From Flavobacterium gilvum (lineage in GTDB: Bacteria > Bacteroidota > Bacteroidia > Flavobacteriales > Flavobacteriaceae): 64,000 bases of DNA. The stretch spans positions 744,001-808,000 of the forward strand of contig NZ_CP017479.1 of assembly GCF_001761465.1 (NCBI RefSeq), read 5' to 3'. The position numbers were made by a program, and so were the translations under genes. A model generated the notes under the pieces. That model saw only the letters and a list, made by a program, of their open reading frames with translations, had not been told where the DNA came from and did no database searches. Of this stretch, positions 8,319-17,471 are shown piece after piece (position 1 is the first letter of the stretch; every line of letters starts with the position of its first letter).

Positions 8319-10592
8319 TTATTTAGGCCAAACCTTTATCTCCTGCATACCAATGTTACCAAATTCAATTGGGCCCGGGAATGGATTGTTAACGTTTCGT
8401 TTATGGCTAAAATAATCATAGTCTATCTTCACAGGTGACCCATCAGGATTAGTAAACTCTTGATTAGGAATTGTCGCTTTATCCAAAACCTGAGTTGTAA
8501 CTAATTTTCTCTTAGATTTATTTACCCAATCAGAAGAAACATGCATCGATAAATACCAGCCATCCGCTTTGTGAATAAGTTTCACATCAGAATCAAAATT
8601 GGAATCAAATATAGCAGTAGTATCGTTTGAGTCCCGCTGTGTTTCTTTTGTATAAACATTACCATCATAATTTATCGGGAGTTTCGGTTCATCCCATTTT
8701 TTAAAGGAAGCTTTGTTTATTATTAGGTTATTATACCAACTCCAATTTCCACCCACATTAAGTGTCTTTCCCAAAGAAACAGTTTCATGTGGTTTATAAT
8801 AGTACGTTTTACGTGCATCTTTACCTCCGGCTACAGTACCACTGATAAGATTATGCACATTGGCAACACCTTGTGATTTTTGATAAATTGCCTGTTCGGA
8901 AAGAAAAATATTGTTGGCCATAAGCAGTGGACCATGATTAACTTCTAAAAATACATCATTCTCAAACATCCCTTTCGCAGAACCATTGTCATGAAACAAG
9001 TTTCCAACAACCTGTACGCCCTGAGCTCCCCAGTCTAGCCAAATTCCACGAATGGTACGGTAAATATGGTTATTCCTTATCACCGCATCCATAGCAAAAT
9101 GTAGTTTGATACCTGCCTGTTCCCATCCTGAAAATATTTCGCCTATGCAAATGTCATGAATGTCGTTTCCTTCAATGAGACTAAAGGCTCCACCACTACA
9201 ACCTACAATACCAGCCTGACCGCATTCATAGATTTGATTGTTCCGAATGGTATGAAAGCCTGTCTCGTCTTTGGTCCATGATGCATTTTCGAAATAATCG
9301 ATCAGTTGCTTCTCTGTTTGACCAGCATTTGGTTCAGGATACACCCTTGGAGGTAATTTTTGATAATGGTGCGCATGTCCGAATGTTGAACGGCCAAGCG
9401 AAATACCAGAACAACGTGAATTACGAATGATGTTATTTTCAATAACCCATCCTTTTCCCCAACGAGTTCCTATAAGTCCTGGTTGCTCAGCCGATGGTGG
9501 TGCCCAGTTCGTAGCCGCATTTTCAAGAATAAATCCTCTAACGGTAATATAATTGATGCCTGTTTTCTCTGGATAGAATACTTGTGGTCGAACGGAGATC
9601 TCAACCGATTCTGTATTTGGGTTTATCCCATTGGGAAACTGTGCCCAGATTGTTGTTTTGCCGTCTGAGTTTAATTTAGGTGCTCTAATAACAAGACAAA
9701 TATTTTGTTTCCCTGAAAGCTTACGCAATAACTTGATATTAAAAGGAGAAAATTTTGTCCAGTCGCCGGTATTGGTTACAACTGAAGAACCCAACAATTC
9801 TCCTGATGGATTTCCAAGGTGCACCTCTACTGTTCCACCTTTAGCCAATGTTGCTGCATTAAAAAACAAAATATCGGTACCAGACCCAAAGTCAACCGCA
9901 TCAAAATGAAGTATTGATCCATCCTTCAAATAACCAAAAGGAAAGTGATCACCTGGGAGGACAACCGCCTGATCACCACCTTCAACAGATGAATCTGCAT
10001 AAGTCATTTGTTTGCCTCCTGCTGGATGTACCCATTCAATATTCATCAACACCGGACCACCATTGCCATCAGCTTCAGTATAAAAATAAGGTTGGTCACC
10101 TGTAGGTTTAAAAACGTCATAAAGAGAAAATGTTTCCCTGATTCTTTTCCCGTTCAAATAAACACTGCCTGTATGATTAGGCTTGCCATTGCCCATATAC
10201 CAACTACCGTAAAGCTGCTCCTCAAATGGGTTGTTTGTCCCGAAAAATGAATTTGAAAGTGTTAATTTCCAAGTATCACTCTCAACTTTCTCCCATCCTT
10301 TAACTGATTCTGATCCCGTAATAACAACTTTTTCGCCAGGAGCCGCCTGATAGGTAATACATTTTTCTTTAGATGTACCGCCTCGGGGTGGTGCAATTTT
10401 TTCACGATAAATCCCCTCATGAACGGTAATTATATCACCAGGCATCGCTTTATTAGCTGCTGCCATAATCGTTTTTAATGGTTTCTTAAAAGACCCATCA
10501 TTGTTATCATTTCCTTTTACAGATACATGGTATTCTTTTGCAAAAGCAAAAAAAGTATTTAAACTAATTAATAGAATAATAATTTTTTTCAT
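8319..10592 (-). CDS. Exported right-handed beta-helix glycosidase, GH141-like, with an internal CBM6-like domain
   Basis: A signal peptide (residues 1-18) leads into YHVSVKGNDNNDGSFKKPLK, the typical start of exported parallel beta-helix enzymes, then HEGIYREKIAPPRGGT. Later coils read VIENNIIRNSRCSGISLG, IRNNQIYECGQAGIVG and IRNNHIYRTIRGIWLDW. This resembles GH141, a family with alpha-L-fucosidase and xylanase members; that assignment is from memory of the architecture. Residues about 195-310 break the helix with a segment that looks like CBM6: HFDAVDFGSGTD, GGTVEVHLGNPSGELLGS, TGDWTKF and KQNICLVIRAP. It sits between GH88 and GH29 in the operon, so a debranching role on the same glycan is likely. 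Confidence 0.7.
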   Translation of the reverse strand: MKKIIILLISLNTFFAFAKEYHVSVKGNDNNDGSFKKPLKTIMAAANKAMPGDIITVHEGIYREKIAPPRGGTSKEKCITYQAAPGEKVVITGSESVKGWEKVESDTWKLTLSNSFFGTNNPFEEQLYGSWYMGNGKPNHTGSVYLNGKRIRETFSLYDVFKPTGDQPYFYTEADGNGGPVLMNIEWVHPAGGKQMTYADSSVEGGDQAVVLPGDHFPFGYLKDGSILHFDAVDFGSGTDILFFNAATLAKGGTVEVHLGNPSGELLGSSVVTNTGDWTKFSPFNIKLLRKLSGKQNICLVIRAPKLNSDGKTTIWAQFPNGINPNTESVEISVRPQVFYPEKTGINYITVRGFILENAATNWAPPSAEQPGLIGTRWGKGWVIENNIIRNSRCSGISLGRSTFGHAHHYQKLPPRVYPEPNAGQTEKQLIDYFENASWTKDETGFHTIRNNQIYECGQAGIVGCSGGAFSLIEGNDIHDICIGEIFSGWEQAGIKLHFAMDAVIRNNHIYRTIRGIWLDWGAQGVQVVGNLFHDNGSAKGMFENDVFLEVNHGPLLMANNIFLSEQAIYQKSQGVANVHNLISGTVAGGKDARKTYYYKPHETVSLGKTLNVGGNWSWYNNLIINKASFKKWDEPKLPINYDGNVYTKETQRDSNDTTAIFDSNFDSDVKLIHKADGWYLSMHVSSDWVNKSKRKLVTTQVLDKATIPNQEFTNPDGSPVKIDYDYFSHKRNVNNPFPGPIEFGNIGMQEIKVWPK

Positions 10593-10681
10593 ACTTAATC
10601 TAATTAAAGTGCAATTGTTTCATACAAAGAAGTTCATTCATAGGATATGACTCGAATTGTGACGCTGATTTGTTCCTAAAA

Positions 10682-10772
10682 TAAAAAAACACGTAGAATA
10701 CTAATTAAAAATTAATCCAATCACCATTACTTAACTTGATTGCTGATTAACCGAAAACTGTGTGCTACGTGT
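10682..10772 (-). terminator. Two-tier hairpin with U-tract after the GH88 gene (terminator or stable 3' RNA)
   Basis: On the leftward transcript, an outer 8-bp stem (CTACGTGT at 10765-10772 with ACACGTAG at 10689-10696 on the plus strand) encloses an inner 12-bp stem (10712-10723 with 10737-10750, one 2-nt bulge). A run of seven A's on the plus strand at 10683-10689 gives a U-tract just past the outer stem. It lies 24 bp downstream of the GH88 stop. It may terminate part of the susCD-GH88 transcript or protect its 3' end. Confidence 0.6.
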
Positions 10773-10795
10773 TGAAATCATAATCTCCAAAGAGA

Positions 10796-12010
10796 TTATA
10801 AATACCATTTTTTATAACGCAATAATGCTTCGAGGAAATAATAGTCGGCATAAGTAAGCGGTACATCGATTTCTCCGTTATGAGGAATAGAACCTACGCT
10901 ATGCATTAACAAATAACCTCCATTTGAACCCAATTTTGCTCTGTATTTTGGTGTTGATAATGACTTCAAAATGGTTTTGGCAACATCAACATAATTCTGT
11001 TTCTCTTTCCCTGAAGTGTATTGACCCAGTTCCAACAATGCAGAGGCATAAAGTGCCCCAGCCGACGCATCACGCAAAGCATTCGGAATATTCGGAGCAT
11101 CAAAATCCCAATACGGAACCTTATCCGCCGGTAAATTAGGGTTGTTCAAAATAAATTTTGCAATTCCTTGCGCTTGTTTTAAATAAGCAGGATTTTTGGT
11201 AAAACGATACATCATCGTGTAACCATACAAAGCCCATCCCTGTCCCCTGCTCCATGCGCTGGAATCTGCATAGCCCTGAGCCGTAACTTTTTTAAGAACT
11301 TGCCCAGTTTTCAAATCATAATCCAACACGTGATAACTACTGTAATCCGGTCTGAAATGATTTTTGATCGTTGTATTGGCATGATTTTCGGCTATATCTG
11401 CAAAAGTTGGATCATTACTGTTATGACTTGCCCATTCCAGCATCTCCAGATTCATCATATTGTCAATGATAACCGGACCAGCAAAACCTTTTTGTTTCAA
11501 AGCACCTTCAGTAACCTCCCATGACTGAATCACCTTGGCATCAGGACGGTATCTTGTTGCCAAAGATTTAGACGATTGCAGAATCACTTTTTTGTATTCT
11601 TCGTTTTTCGTTAATCGATAAGCGTTCCCAAAACTGCAATACATCATAAAACCCAAATCATGGTTTTTGGTGTAATATTTTACCGTGTCTAATATCGCCA
11701 GTCTTTTTTTGGCTTCATCCAGTATTAATGGCTTTTTGGTATATTCATAAATATACAAAAGTGTTCCGGGATAAAAACCACTACACCACCACCAGACATT
11801 GGAACTAACATTTTTGTTGTGTTCAAATGTTTTGGGCATCGAATCTTGTGGAGTTGCTTTTTCCAAATACTGATATTGCTTTTCGGCAAATGCGAAATTG
11901 TCATGAATCAGTTTTTGCATCGCAAAATGATCCTTGCTATTATCTTTTTGGGCAAAAACAGATAAGCCGCTCAAAGATAATAGTACTAAGTAGTACTTAA
12001 CTCTTTTCAT
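10796..12010 (-). CDS. Exported unsaturated glucuronyl hydrolase, GH88
   Basis: GH88 enzymes hydrate and so remove the 4,5-unsaturated uronic acid that polysaccharide lyases leave at the non-reducing end of oligosaccharides. The 404-residue protein has a signal peptide (to FAQ), and both key aspartates are visible: Asp118 in NHDLGFMMY and Asp183 in IIDNMMNLEML. The SSAWSRGQGWALYGY block and the DASAGALYASALLEL block are also standard. It is the first enzyme gene after susD. No polysaccharide lyase is in the window, so the partner is either left of the edge or elsewhere in the genome. The related family GH105 is less likely because of the HDLGF/DNMMNL motif pair. Confidence 0.9.
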   Translation of the reverse strand: MKRVKYYLVLLSLSGLSVFAQKDNSKDHFAMQKLIHDNFAFAEKQYQYLEKATPQDSMPKTFEHNKNVSSNVWWWCSGFYPGTLLYIYEYTKKPLILDEAKKRLAILDTVKYYTKNHDLGFMMYCSFGNAYRLTKNEEYKKVILQSSKSLATRYRPDAKVIQSWEVTEGALKQKGFAGPVIIDNMMNLEMLEWASHNSNDPTFADIAENHANTTIKNHFRPDYSSYHVLDYDLKTGQVLKKVTAQGYADSSAWSRGQGWALYGYTMMYRFTKNPAYLKQAQGIAKFILNNPNLPADKVPYWDFDAPNIPNALRDASAGALYASALLELGQYTSGKEKQNYVDVAKTILKSLSTPKYRAKLGSNGGYLLMHSVGSIPHNGEIDVPLTYADYYFLEALLRYKKWYL

Positions 12011-12026
12011 TATTTTTCTATAAGAT

Positions 12027-12069
12027 AAAAGAGTTGGTAAAATGGATATGTATTTTAGCCAACTCTTTT
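12027..12069 (-). terminator. Long hairpin between susD and the GH88 gene
   Basis: AAAAGAGTTGG (12027-12037) pairs perfectly with CCAACTCTTTT (12059-12069); six more pairs (TAAAAT/ATTTTA) extend it inward past one bulged base, leaving an 8-nt loop. It starts 16 bp after the susD stop. The U-rich end on the leftward transcript (TTTTAT) is weak, so this is probably a partial terminator or a 3'-end stabiliser that keeps susCD mRNA in excess over the enzyme genes. Confidence 0.65.
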
Positions 12070-12084
12070 ATTATTTTACTTAAA

Positions 12085-13737
12085 TTACCAGTTAGGGTTC
12101 TGTTTTAAGTTAGGATTTAGACCTAATTCATTAGTTGGAAAAGGCCATAAATAATCTCTAGCAGGATCAAATTTTCTTTTAGTATTGGCTTGCAATATTA
12201 TATAGCTATTACTATCCAATGTTGCTGGAGCTTTTCCAAATTCAGCATACCAGTAACTTCCCAAAACTGTCTTTGGCAATTCTATTTCAGCTGTTTTCCA
12301 TCTAATTAAATCCCAATAACGGAAACCTTCCAGAGAAAGTTCAACTCTACGTTCTCTTCTGATCTCTGTTCTCATATCCAAACCGTTAGCTGTCACAAAA
12401 GCGTTTGTTAATTTTGGCATAGCAGCTCTTGCTCTTAATAAATTAATAGAAAGATCTAAATCTGCATCGCTAATCGTTCCGTTCAATTCAAAACTAGCTT
12501 CTGCATAAATTAACAATATTTCAGCATATCTAGTAATTGGATAATCAATAAATGACCTTCCAGCAGCCCTATCTACGTCATTGAAATATCCTCTATACGC
12601 ATACTTTGATACCATAAAACTATTAGGTACTGAAAAAGCTACACCAATATTATAAGGATCTCCTGTTTTAAAAAATCGATCACTCATCCTTGGATCTCTA
12701 TTGGTATAAAGATCTTTCGCCTTAGTAGTTGTAGCATTAGGTGCTACATACAATGGCGATTTAGTATAAGGCAAACCGTCTTTCATCAAATAAGCATCTA
12801 CCAAAGATTGCGTTTGACCATAACGACCATTATCAATCTCCGCTATAGTATTGTGCGATACCACAACATCGGCAACACTTTTCCCATATTGATTAACCAA
12901 TATATTTTCTTTATTACCACTTCCTTCACCTGCATATTGCAATAAATTGAAATAAGCAGTATTACCCCCTGAAGCAGTATTGAATAAACTGTGTTCTTTT
13001 GAGTCCATAACTGCTTTTGCAGCATTTCTTGCAATTGTCAAGTGCTTAATAGGGTCGCCATATCCATGAAACTTGGAACGTGTTCCTTCAAAAAGTGCCA
13101 CTTCGGCTTTCAAAGACAAGGCTGCTGTTTGTGAAATTCTACCATAACTTGCATATGTTGTTGAACTCAAAACTGAGGCAGTCCTCAATTTTGAAACAGC
13201 ATCGTCTAAATCAGCATATATAGCATTAACAACTTCGTCTCTTGTGTTTTGTGGAGCCTGCAACTCTGGAGAATTTTCGTCTAATACTTTTAGTATTAAT
13301 GGAACACCACCATAACGTTGTAATAAATTATAATAAGCCCTTGCTCTAAAATACTTAGCTTCTCCAACATACCAATTTACATTAGTTGCAGCTACACCAT
13401 TCGCTAGTACTTTAGGTGCATTTTCTATCAGTTTATTAGCGGCTCTTATAAAGCCATAATTGTTATTATAATTACCATCTGTTGCAGGAACATTTCGCGA
13501 TCCATCACTAATTGAATTTGAAGCTGTTCCAAAAGAATCATCAGACATAAGATCAGCACTAATAGAAACATTTGGCAAAGAAGTATATAAGTAATTTGCA
13601 GCCATTTTTAAATCACTCTCACTCTTCCAATAGCTAGCATCCGCAATGGCTGTTTCAGGAAGTCGATCCGTATCACACGAAATCATGGCTGTTATCAAAA
13701 ACAATACAGCAAACAGGGTTTTATTTTTAGTTTTCAT
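12085..13737 (-). CDS. SusD/RagB-family surface glycan-binding lipoprotein
   Basis: SusD-like lipoproteins form the lid on the SusC channel and bind glycan at the cell surface. The protein is 550 residues and has a lipobox ending in AMISC (Cys21). Family features are the N-terminal alpha-helical (TPR-like) part with AKYFRARAYYNLLQRYGGVPLIL, the RYAEILLIYAEASFELNG block, and the C-terminal RRERRVELSLEGFRYWDLIRWK and DYLWPFPTNELGLNPNLKQNPNW blocks. It starts 17 bp after the susC stop, so the two are co-transcribed. Its sequence alone does not reveal the glycan. Confidence 0.96.
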   Translation of the reverse strand: MKTKNKTLFAVLFLITAMISCDTDRLPETAIADASYWKSESDLKMAANYLYTSLPNVSISADLMSDDSFGTASNSISDGSRNVPATDGNYNNNYGFIRAANKLIENAPKVLANGVAATNVNWYVGEAKYFRARAYYNLLQRYGGVPLILKVLDENSPELQAPQNTRDEVVNAIYADLDDAVSKLRTASVLSSTTYASYGRISQTAALSLKAEVALFEGTRSKFHGYGDPIKHLTIARNAAKAVMDSKEHSLFNTASGGNTAYFNLLQYAGEGSGNKENILVNQYGKSVADVVVSHNTIAEIDNGRYGQTQSLVDAYLMKDGLPYTKSPLYVAPNATTTKAKDLYTNRDPRMSDRFFKTGDPYNIGVAFSVPNSFMVSKYAYRGYFNDVDRAAGRSFIDYPITRYAEILLIYAEASFELNGTISDADLDLSINLLRARAAMPKLTNAFVTANGLDMRTEIRRERRVELSLEGFRYWDLIRWKTAEIELPKTVLGSYWYAEFGKAPATLDSNSYIILQANTKRKFDPARDYLWPFPTNELGLNPNLKQNPNW

Positions 13738-13754
13738 AATATCAAGTTTGTAAA

Positions 13755-16700
13755 TTAAAATGTAAGATTAACTCCTAATGAAGTAGTCCCTAATAATGGG
13801 TATTGATCATAAGCACCATTAGGTTGTTCTGGATCTAATGTCGCTTTCCAAATACCTAATTTAGAAACAGTAGCTACATTCTCAGCCGAAACATAGAATC
13901 GCACTCTAGTAAAGAATCCTTGTTTTAACGCACTGTTTGGCAAAGAATAACCCAATTGAATATTTTTAAGTCTTGCATAGGCTCCATCCATAATCCATTT
14001 GTCTGAAGTAGCAAAATTTTGGTTTACAGCGTTGATATAATAAGGTCTTGGAAAGGCAGCATCATGATGGTCTGGCGTCCAATAGTCCATGTGAATGGAT
14101 GTTGGCGGAAGAAAGGAAGCAGCAAATGGTTCTAGAAGATTAGTGCTAGGCATAAAAGCTCTTTTACCAACACCTTGAATAAAGAAACTAAAATCAAGAT
14201 TTTTCCAATTGGCACTACCATTAACTCCAAATAAATACTGTTGCTGATCCGTACCTAATTTTACTAAATCTCCATGATCCTTTACAGATCCTGCTCCTGC
14301 ATTAACTTTCCCATCCCCATTTTGATCGATGTAAGCTACGTCCCCAATTCCGGTATTAGCTGAATAGAAAGCTGTTGCTTTTACTGCATCTAGTTCTGCC
14401 TGATTATTGATGAAACCAGGTTGTGTTTTATATCCCCATATTGTATTTAATGGTTCTCCTTCAATCAATGTATTTGTTCCAATTCCCACCACAGTTTTAC
14501 CTGTGTATGACTTCAATTTATTCTCATTATTAGATAAATTAAACCCAATACTATAGTTAAAATCATCACCAATTTTATCTCTAAAATTCATTTCAAATTC
14601 CCAACCCCAAGATTCCAATACGCCGTTATTAATTTTTGGAGATCCCACACCAAAAGTAGCCGGTAAGGTTAATGGAGTCAACATATTTTTATTTTTTTTG
14701 GTGTAATAATCAAACTTACCTGTCAATTTGTTTTGGAAAAAACCAAAATCTAAAGCATAATTGTATTCTTCAACTGTTTCCCAAGATAAATTTGAAGATG
14801 CTACTGAATTTTGAAAGAAGTAACTTGTTTTTGTTTCAGGATTTCCTAAAACCAAAGCAGATCCATTACCAAGCATACTCAAATAATCATAATAACCAAT
14901 TCCTAAAGAATTCCCTAACTGACCCCATGAAAATCTAGGTCTAAATTCTGAAATAAAAGGTAAATTTTTTGAAAACCATTCTTCCTTATGCATGTTCCAA
15001 CCCGCTGAAACAGCCGGGAATGTTTTTGTACGTGATTGCGGTGCCAAACGCGAACTTTCATCTGATCTGATAGTAAATCCTAAAAGATATTTGTCCTTAT
15101 AGCTGTAATCTAAACTACCAAAAAGAGATTGATTTGCGAATGTAAAAATAGTTTGATTATTTGTTCTCGTTGTAGTATCACCTAAATTTAAAGAAGGAAT
15201 TTCATTGCTCGCCAAATTAGTTGCACCAGCAGAAAGAGCAGAAGCTCTATAATCATCCCATTGGTAACCTGCAAGAAATGCAAACTTATGATCTTCTGCA
15301 ATGGTAACATCATAATTTGTCAAGAATTGAAAGTTATTTGTTTTCTGTACTCCTTGGTTCAAGTTGTATGAATTAGGATTATTAAAAACGGATTGCGCAA
15401 TATTATTCCTATTTGGCAAAGTAAAACCTCTTTTAAAATCTTCAGTATCATCAGACCGTATTTGATGGCCATAAATTAATCTAAATTTCAATCCTTTTGC
15501 TAAATCTTTTATTGTTGCTTGAAATGTCGAATTGATATCGTCAACAATTCTATTATTATATCCTCCGTACAATAAATTCCCATATATTCCTCCAATATCC
15601 GATCCCCCTTCTACACTACCTGCTTGATTAAAAATTGGATTTCTTAATCTGGCTTTATAAATAGCCCCTATTGGTGCATTTCCTCCAGATGGAGCATTAG
15701 TAACATAATTAGTATAGGTCACTTTTGAATCCAAATAAATGTATTTATTTAATTCTGTTCCCACATTCATACGCATATTAAGACGCTTAAAATGATCCGG
15801 ACCCACTTTTAAATACCCGTCTTGATCCAAATACCCTACGGAAAACAAATAATTCATTTTCTCAGTACCTCCACGCGCACTTACATTATACGTTTGTATT
15901 ATGGATTGTTCACTCAATATATCTTTGGTAAAATCACGTTGATTAAGATAAAGAAAGGTAGTACCACCTGGTTGAAAGTAGGTATAAACTCCGTTTTTAA
16001 TATTATCTATTTCATAAGGCTGATATTCAAGCGGCTGCCCAGCATTTACTCTTCCCAAATTGGAATAGTTAGCTTCATCCAACAAACTCAGCCTTTTTGG
16101 AATAAACATTGGTTTTTCAATACCCAAATTTGAGGAAGCCTCAAAAATAGTCTTACCCTCTTTCCCTTTCTTAGTAGTCACTAATATAACTCCTCCCGCA
16201 GCTTGAGCTCCATAAATAGATGCTGCTGCAGCATCTTTCAAAACACTCATGCTTTCTACATCATTTGGATTGATTGTTTGCAACATAAACATATCAGTAG
16301 GAACTCCATCAACAACCAATAGTGGATTTATAGCCCCATTAGCTGAAGTTGCCCCACGTATTTGAATACCTATACTTTCTTTTCCTGGTTGCCCACTTGT
16401 ACGTGTTACGTTCATTCCTGGCACTTGTCCTTGCAAGGCAGTGGCTAAATTGGCAACCGGACGGTTTTCTATTGCCTTTGCACTTACTGTAGAAACTGAA
16501 CCTGTTAAATTGGATTTCTTCTTTGTACCGTATCCAACGACAATAACTTCATTTAATTTTGAGTTGGCTTCTGTTAGAGATATATTCATCGTTGATGAGC
16601 TCCCAACGGTTAAGGTTCTGGTTTCAAAACCAATATAAGAGAAAACCAATTGATCGCTTGGTGACGCCGAAATTTTAAATTTTCCATCAAAATCAGTACT

Positions 16701-16892
16701 CGTTGCTGTTTTTGTTCCTTTTACGGTAACAGTAACCCCATAGAGTCCTACTTTATTTTGATCATACACTTGTCCGCTAACTGTTTTATTTTGCGCTTGC
16801 GCAAATACGGATACCATCATTATAAAAACACCGACAAGAAAATGTCTGAAAACCTTAGTAAAAGGCTGGTGTTTTAAATTCAAATTTTTCAT
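13755..16892 (-). CDS. SusC/RagA-family TonB-dependent glycan importer
   Basis: This outer-membrane transporter takes up the oligosaccharides that SusD binds. After a signal peptide of about 33 residues comes a carboxypeptidase-regulatory-like domain (VSGQVYDQNKVGLYGVTVTVKG, residues about 37-95 in full), then the plug with NEVIVVGYGTKKKSNLTGSVS and the hallmark VLKDAAAASIYGAQAAGGVILVTTKKG block, then the barrel ending in a terminal Phe. There is no STN (anti-sigma interaction) domain at the N-terminus, which fits control by the adjacent HTCS rather than an ECF sigma factor. It is the first gene of the leftward operon. Confidence 0.96.
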   Translation of the reverse strand: MKNLNLKHQPFTKVFRHFLVGVFIMMVSVFAQAQNKTVSGQVYDQNKVGLYGVTVTVKGTKTATSTDFDGKFKISASPSDQLVFSYIGFETRTLTVGSSSTMNISLTEANSKLNEVIVVGYGTKKKSNLTGSVSTVSAKAIENRPVANLATALQGQVPGMNVTRTSGQPGKESIGIQIRGATSANGAINPLLVVDGVPTDMFMLQTINPNDVESMSVLKDAAAASIYGAQAAGGVILVTTKKGKEGKTIFEASSNLGIEKPMFIPKRLSLLDEANYSNLGRVNAGQPLEYQPYEIDNIKNGVYTYFQPGGTTFLYLNQRDFTKDILSEQSIIQTYNVSARGGTEKMNYLFSVGYLDQDGYLKVGPDHFKRLNMRMNVGTELNKYIYLDSKVTYTNYVTNAPSGGNAPIGAIYKARLRNPIFNQAGSVEGGSDIGGIYGNLLYGGYNNRIVDDINSTFQATIKDLAKGLKFRLIYGHQIRSDDTEDFKRGFTLPNRNNIAQSVFNNPNSYNLNQGVQKTNNFQFLTNYDVTIAEDHKFAFLAGYQWDDYRASALSAGATNLASNEIPSLNLGDTTTRTNNQTIFTFANQSLFGSLDYSYKDKYLLGFTIRSDESSRLAPQSRTKTFPAVSAGWNMHKEEWFSKNLPFISEFRPRFSWGQLGNSLGIGYYDYLSMLGNGSALVLGNPETKTSYFFQNSVASSNLSWETVEEYNYALDFGFFQNKLTGKFDYYTKKNKNMLTPLTLPATFGVGSPKINNGVLESWGWEFEMNFRDKIGDDFNYSIGFNLSNNENKLKSYTGKTVVGIGTNTLIEGEPLNTIWGYKTQPGFINNQAELDAVKATAFYSANTGIGDVAYIDQNGDGKVNAGAGSVKDHGDLVKLGTDQQQYLFGVNGSANWKNLDFSFFIQGVGKRAFMPSTNLLEPFAASFLPPTSIHMDYWTPDHHDAAFPRPYYINAVNQNFATSDKWIMDGAYARLKNIQLGYSLPNSALKQGFFTRVRFYVSAENVATVSKLGIWKATLDPEQPNGAYDQYPLLGTTSLGVNLTF

Positions 16893-17079
16893 AATTATTT
16901 TTTTTAGTTCTTTAGTTAATTCTTTAAATCTGTTTTTGGAAAATAGTTGGTTGTTTTTACATAAATTAATTTTTGGTTCATTTTTATTATTTGTTTTTTT
17001 CTAATTCACGAAACCTTTTTTTTGAAAAAGATATTTTTATAAGCATCCTTTTTTATGTTATTAATAATTTATTCAACAC

Positions 17080-17091
17080 GAAAACGTTTTC
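17080..17091. promoter_or_regulatory. Palindromic operator-like site, copy A
   Basis: GAAAACGTTTTC is a perfect 12-bp palindrome with the central CG typical of LacI-family operators. The same site and flank (ACGAAAACGTTTTCATAAAA) recurs at 17460. It lies 188 bp upstream of the susC start and just downstream of a leftward TAnnTTTG box, a position suited to repression. The binding protein is unknown; no LacI-type gene is in the window. Confidence 0.5.
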
Positions 17092-17107
17092 ATAAAAAAT
17101 ATAATTT

Positions 17108-17134
17108 CAAATGTACTTTGGAGTATCTTATCAA
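17108..17134 (-). promoter_or_regulatory. Putative susC promoter
   Basis: On the minus strand, TACATTTG (17108-17115) matches the Bacteroidota -7 box TAnnTTTG, with TTG (17132-17134) 16 bp upstream as a -33 element; the spacer is slightly short. No other TAnnTTTG match is present between here and the susC start. It predicts a leader of about 200 nt carrying the copy A palindrome near its 5' end. Confidence 0.45.
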
Positions 17135-17242
17135 AAGGTTAAATTTCTCCCTTTATAGAATAAATTCCTCCTTTTTATTAATGCATCGTTTTATTTTTAA
17201 CAGTCTTTTTTTAAAGTGTGTTTTTTTATTATCGTTTATCAT

Positions 17243-17453
17243 TTTTAAGAATCACTGTCCGAGATTTCTTTTTTTGAGTATTTTCTTTTGGAGTTTATTT
17301 TTTAGACACTGGTGTCTTTGCCCAAAATAAATCATTATTATTTAATCATTTAAATGTCACTAGTGGACTATCAAATAACACTCTTATGCCCATCACCCAA
17401 GACTCCTCTGGTTTCATATGGTTTCAAACTAAATATGTTTTAAGCATTTTTTA
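17243..17453 (+). pseudogene. Decayed duplicate of the HTCS gene 5' end
   Basis: The first part (about 17243-17318) translates to IFKNHCPRFLFLSIFFWSLFF, close to the HTCS start NFKNYNSKFFFLCIFFWSLFF. After a frameshift, 17304-17453 reads LDTGVFAQNKSLLFNHLNV, then TSGLSNNTLMPITQDSSGF and IWFQTKYVLSIF before a TAG stop. The intact gene has LDTDVFAQKNSLSFNHLDV, TNGLSNNTVMCINQDSTGF and MWFGTKYGLNRY. The start codon is lost (ATC for ATG), there is at least one frameshift and the homology stops after about 58 codons. This is a fossil of a tandem duplication, not a working gene. Confidence 0.85.
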
Positions 17454-17459
17454 GACAAC

Positions 17460-17471
17460 GAAAACGTTTTC
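17460..17471. promoter_or_regulatory. Palindromic operator-like site, copy B
   Basis: This second GAAAACGTTTTC palindrome has the same flanks as copy A. It too is followed, 17 bp on, by a minus-strand TAnnTTTG box (TAAATTTG at 17489-17496), but no TTG at the right distance is visible, so this promoter copy may be dead. It lies 402 bp upstream of the HTCS start. Confidence 0.45.

Noticed and set aside
17055..17330. A 91-codon frame upstream of the HTCS as a separate gene
   Set aside because: Only its last third resembles protein, and that part is the frameshifted HTCS fossil; the start is in A/T-rich leader DNA.
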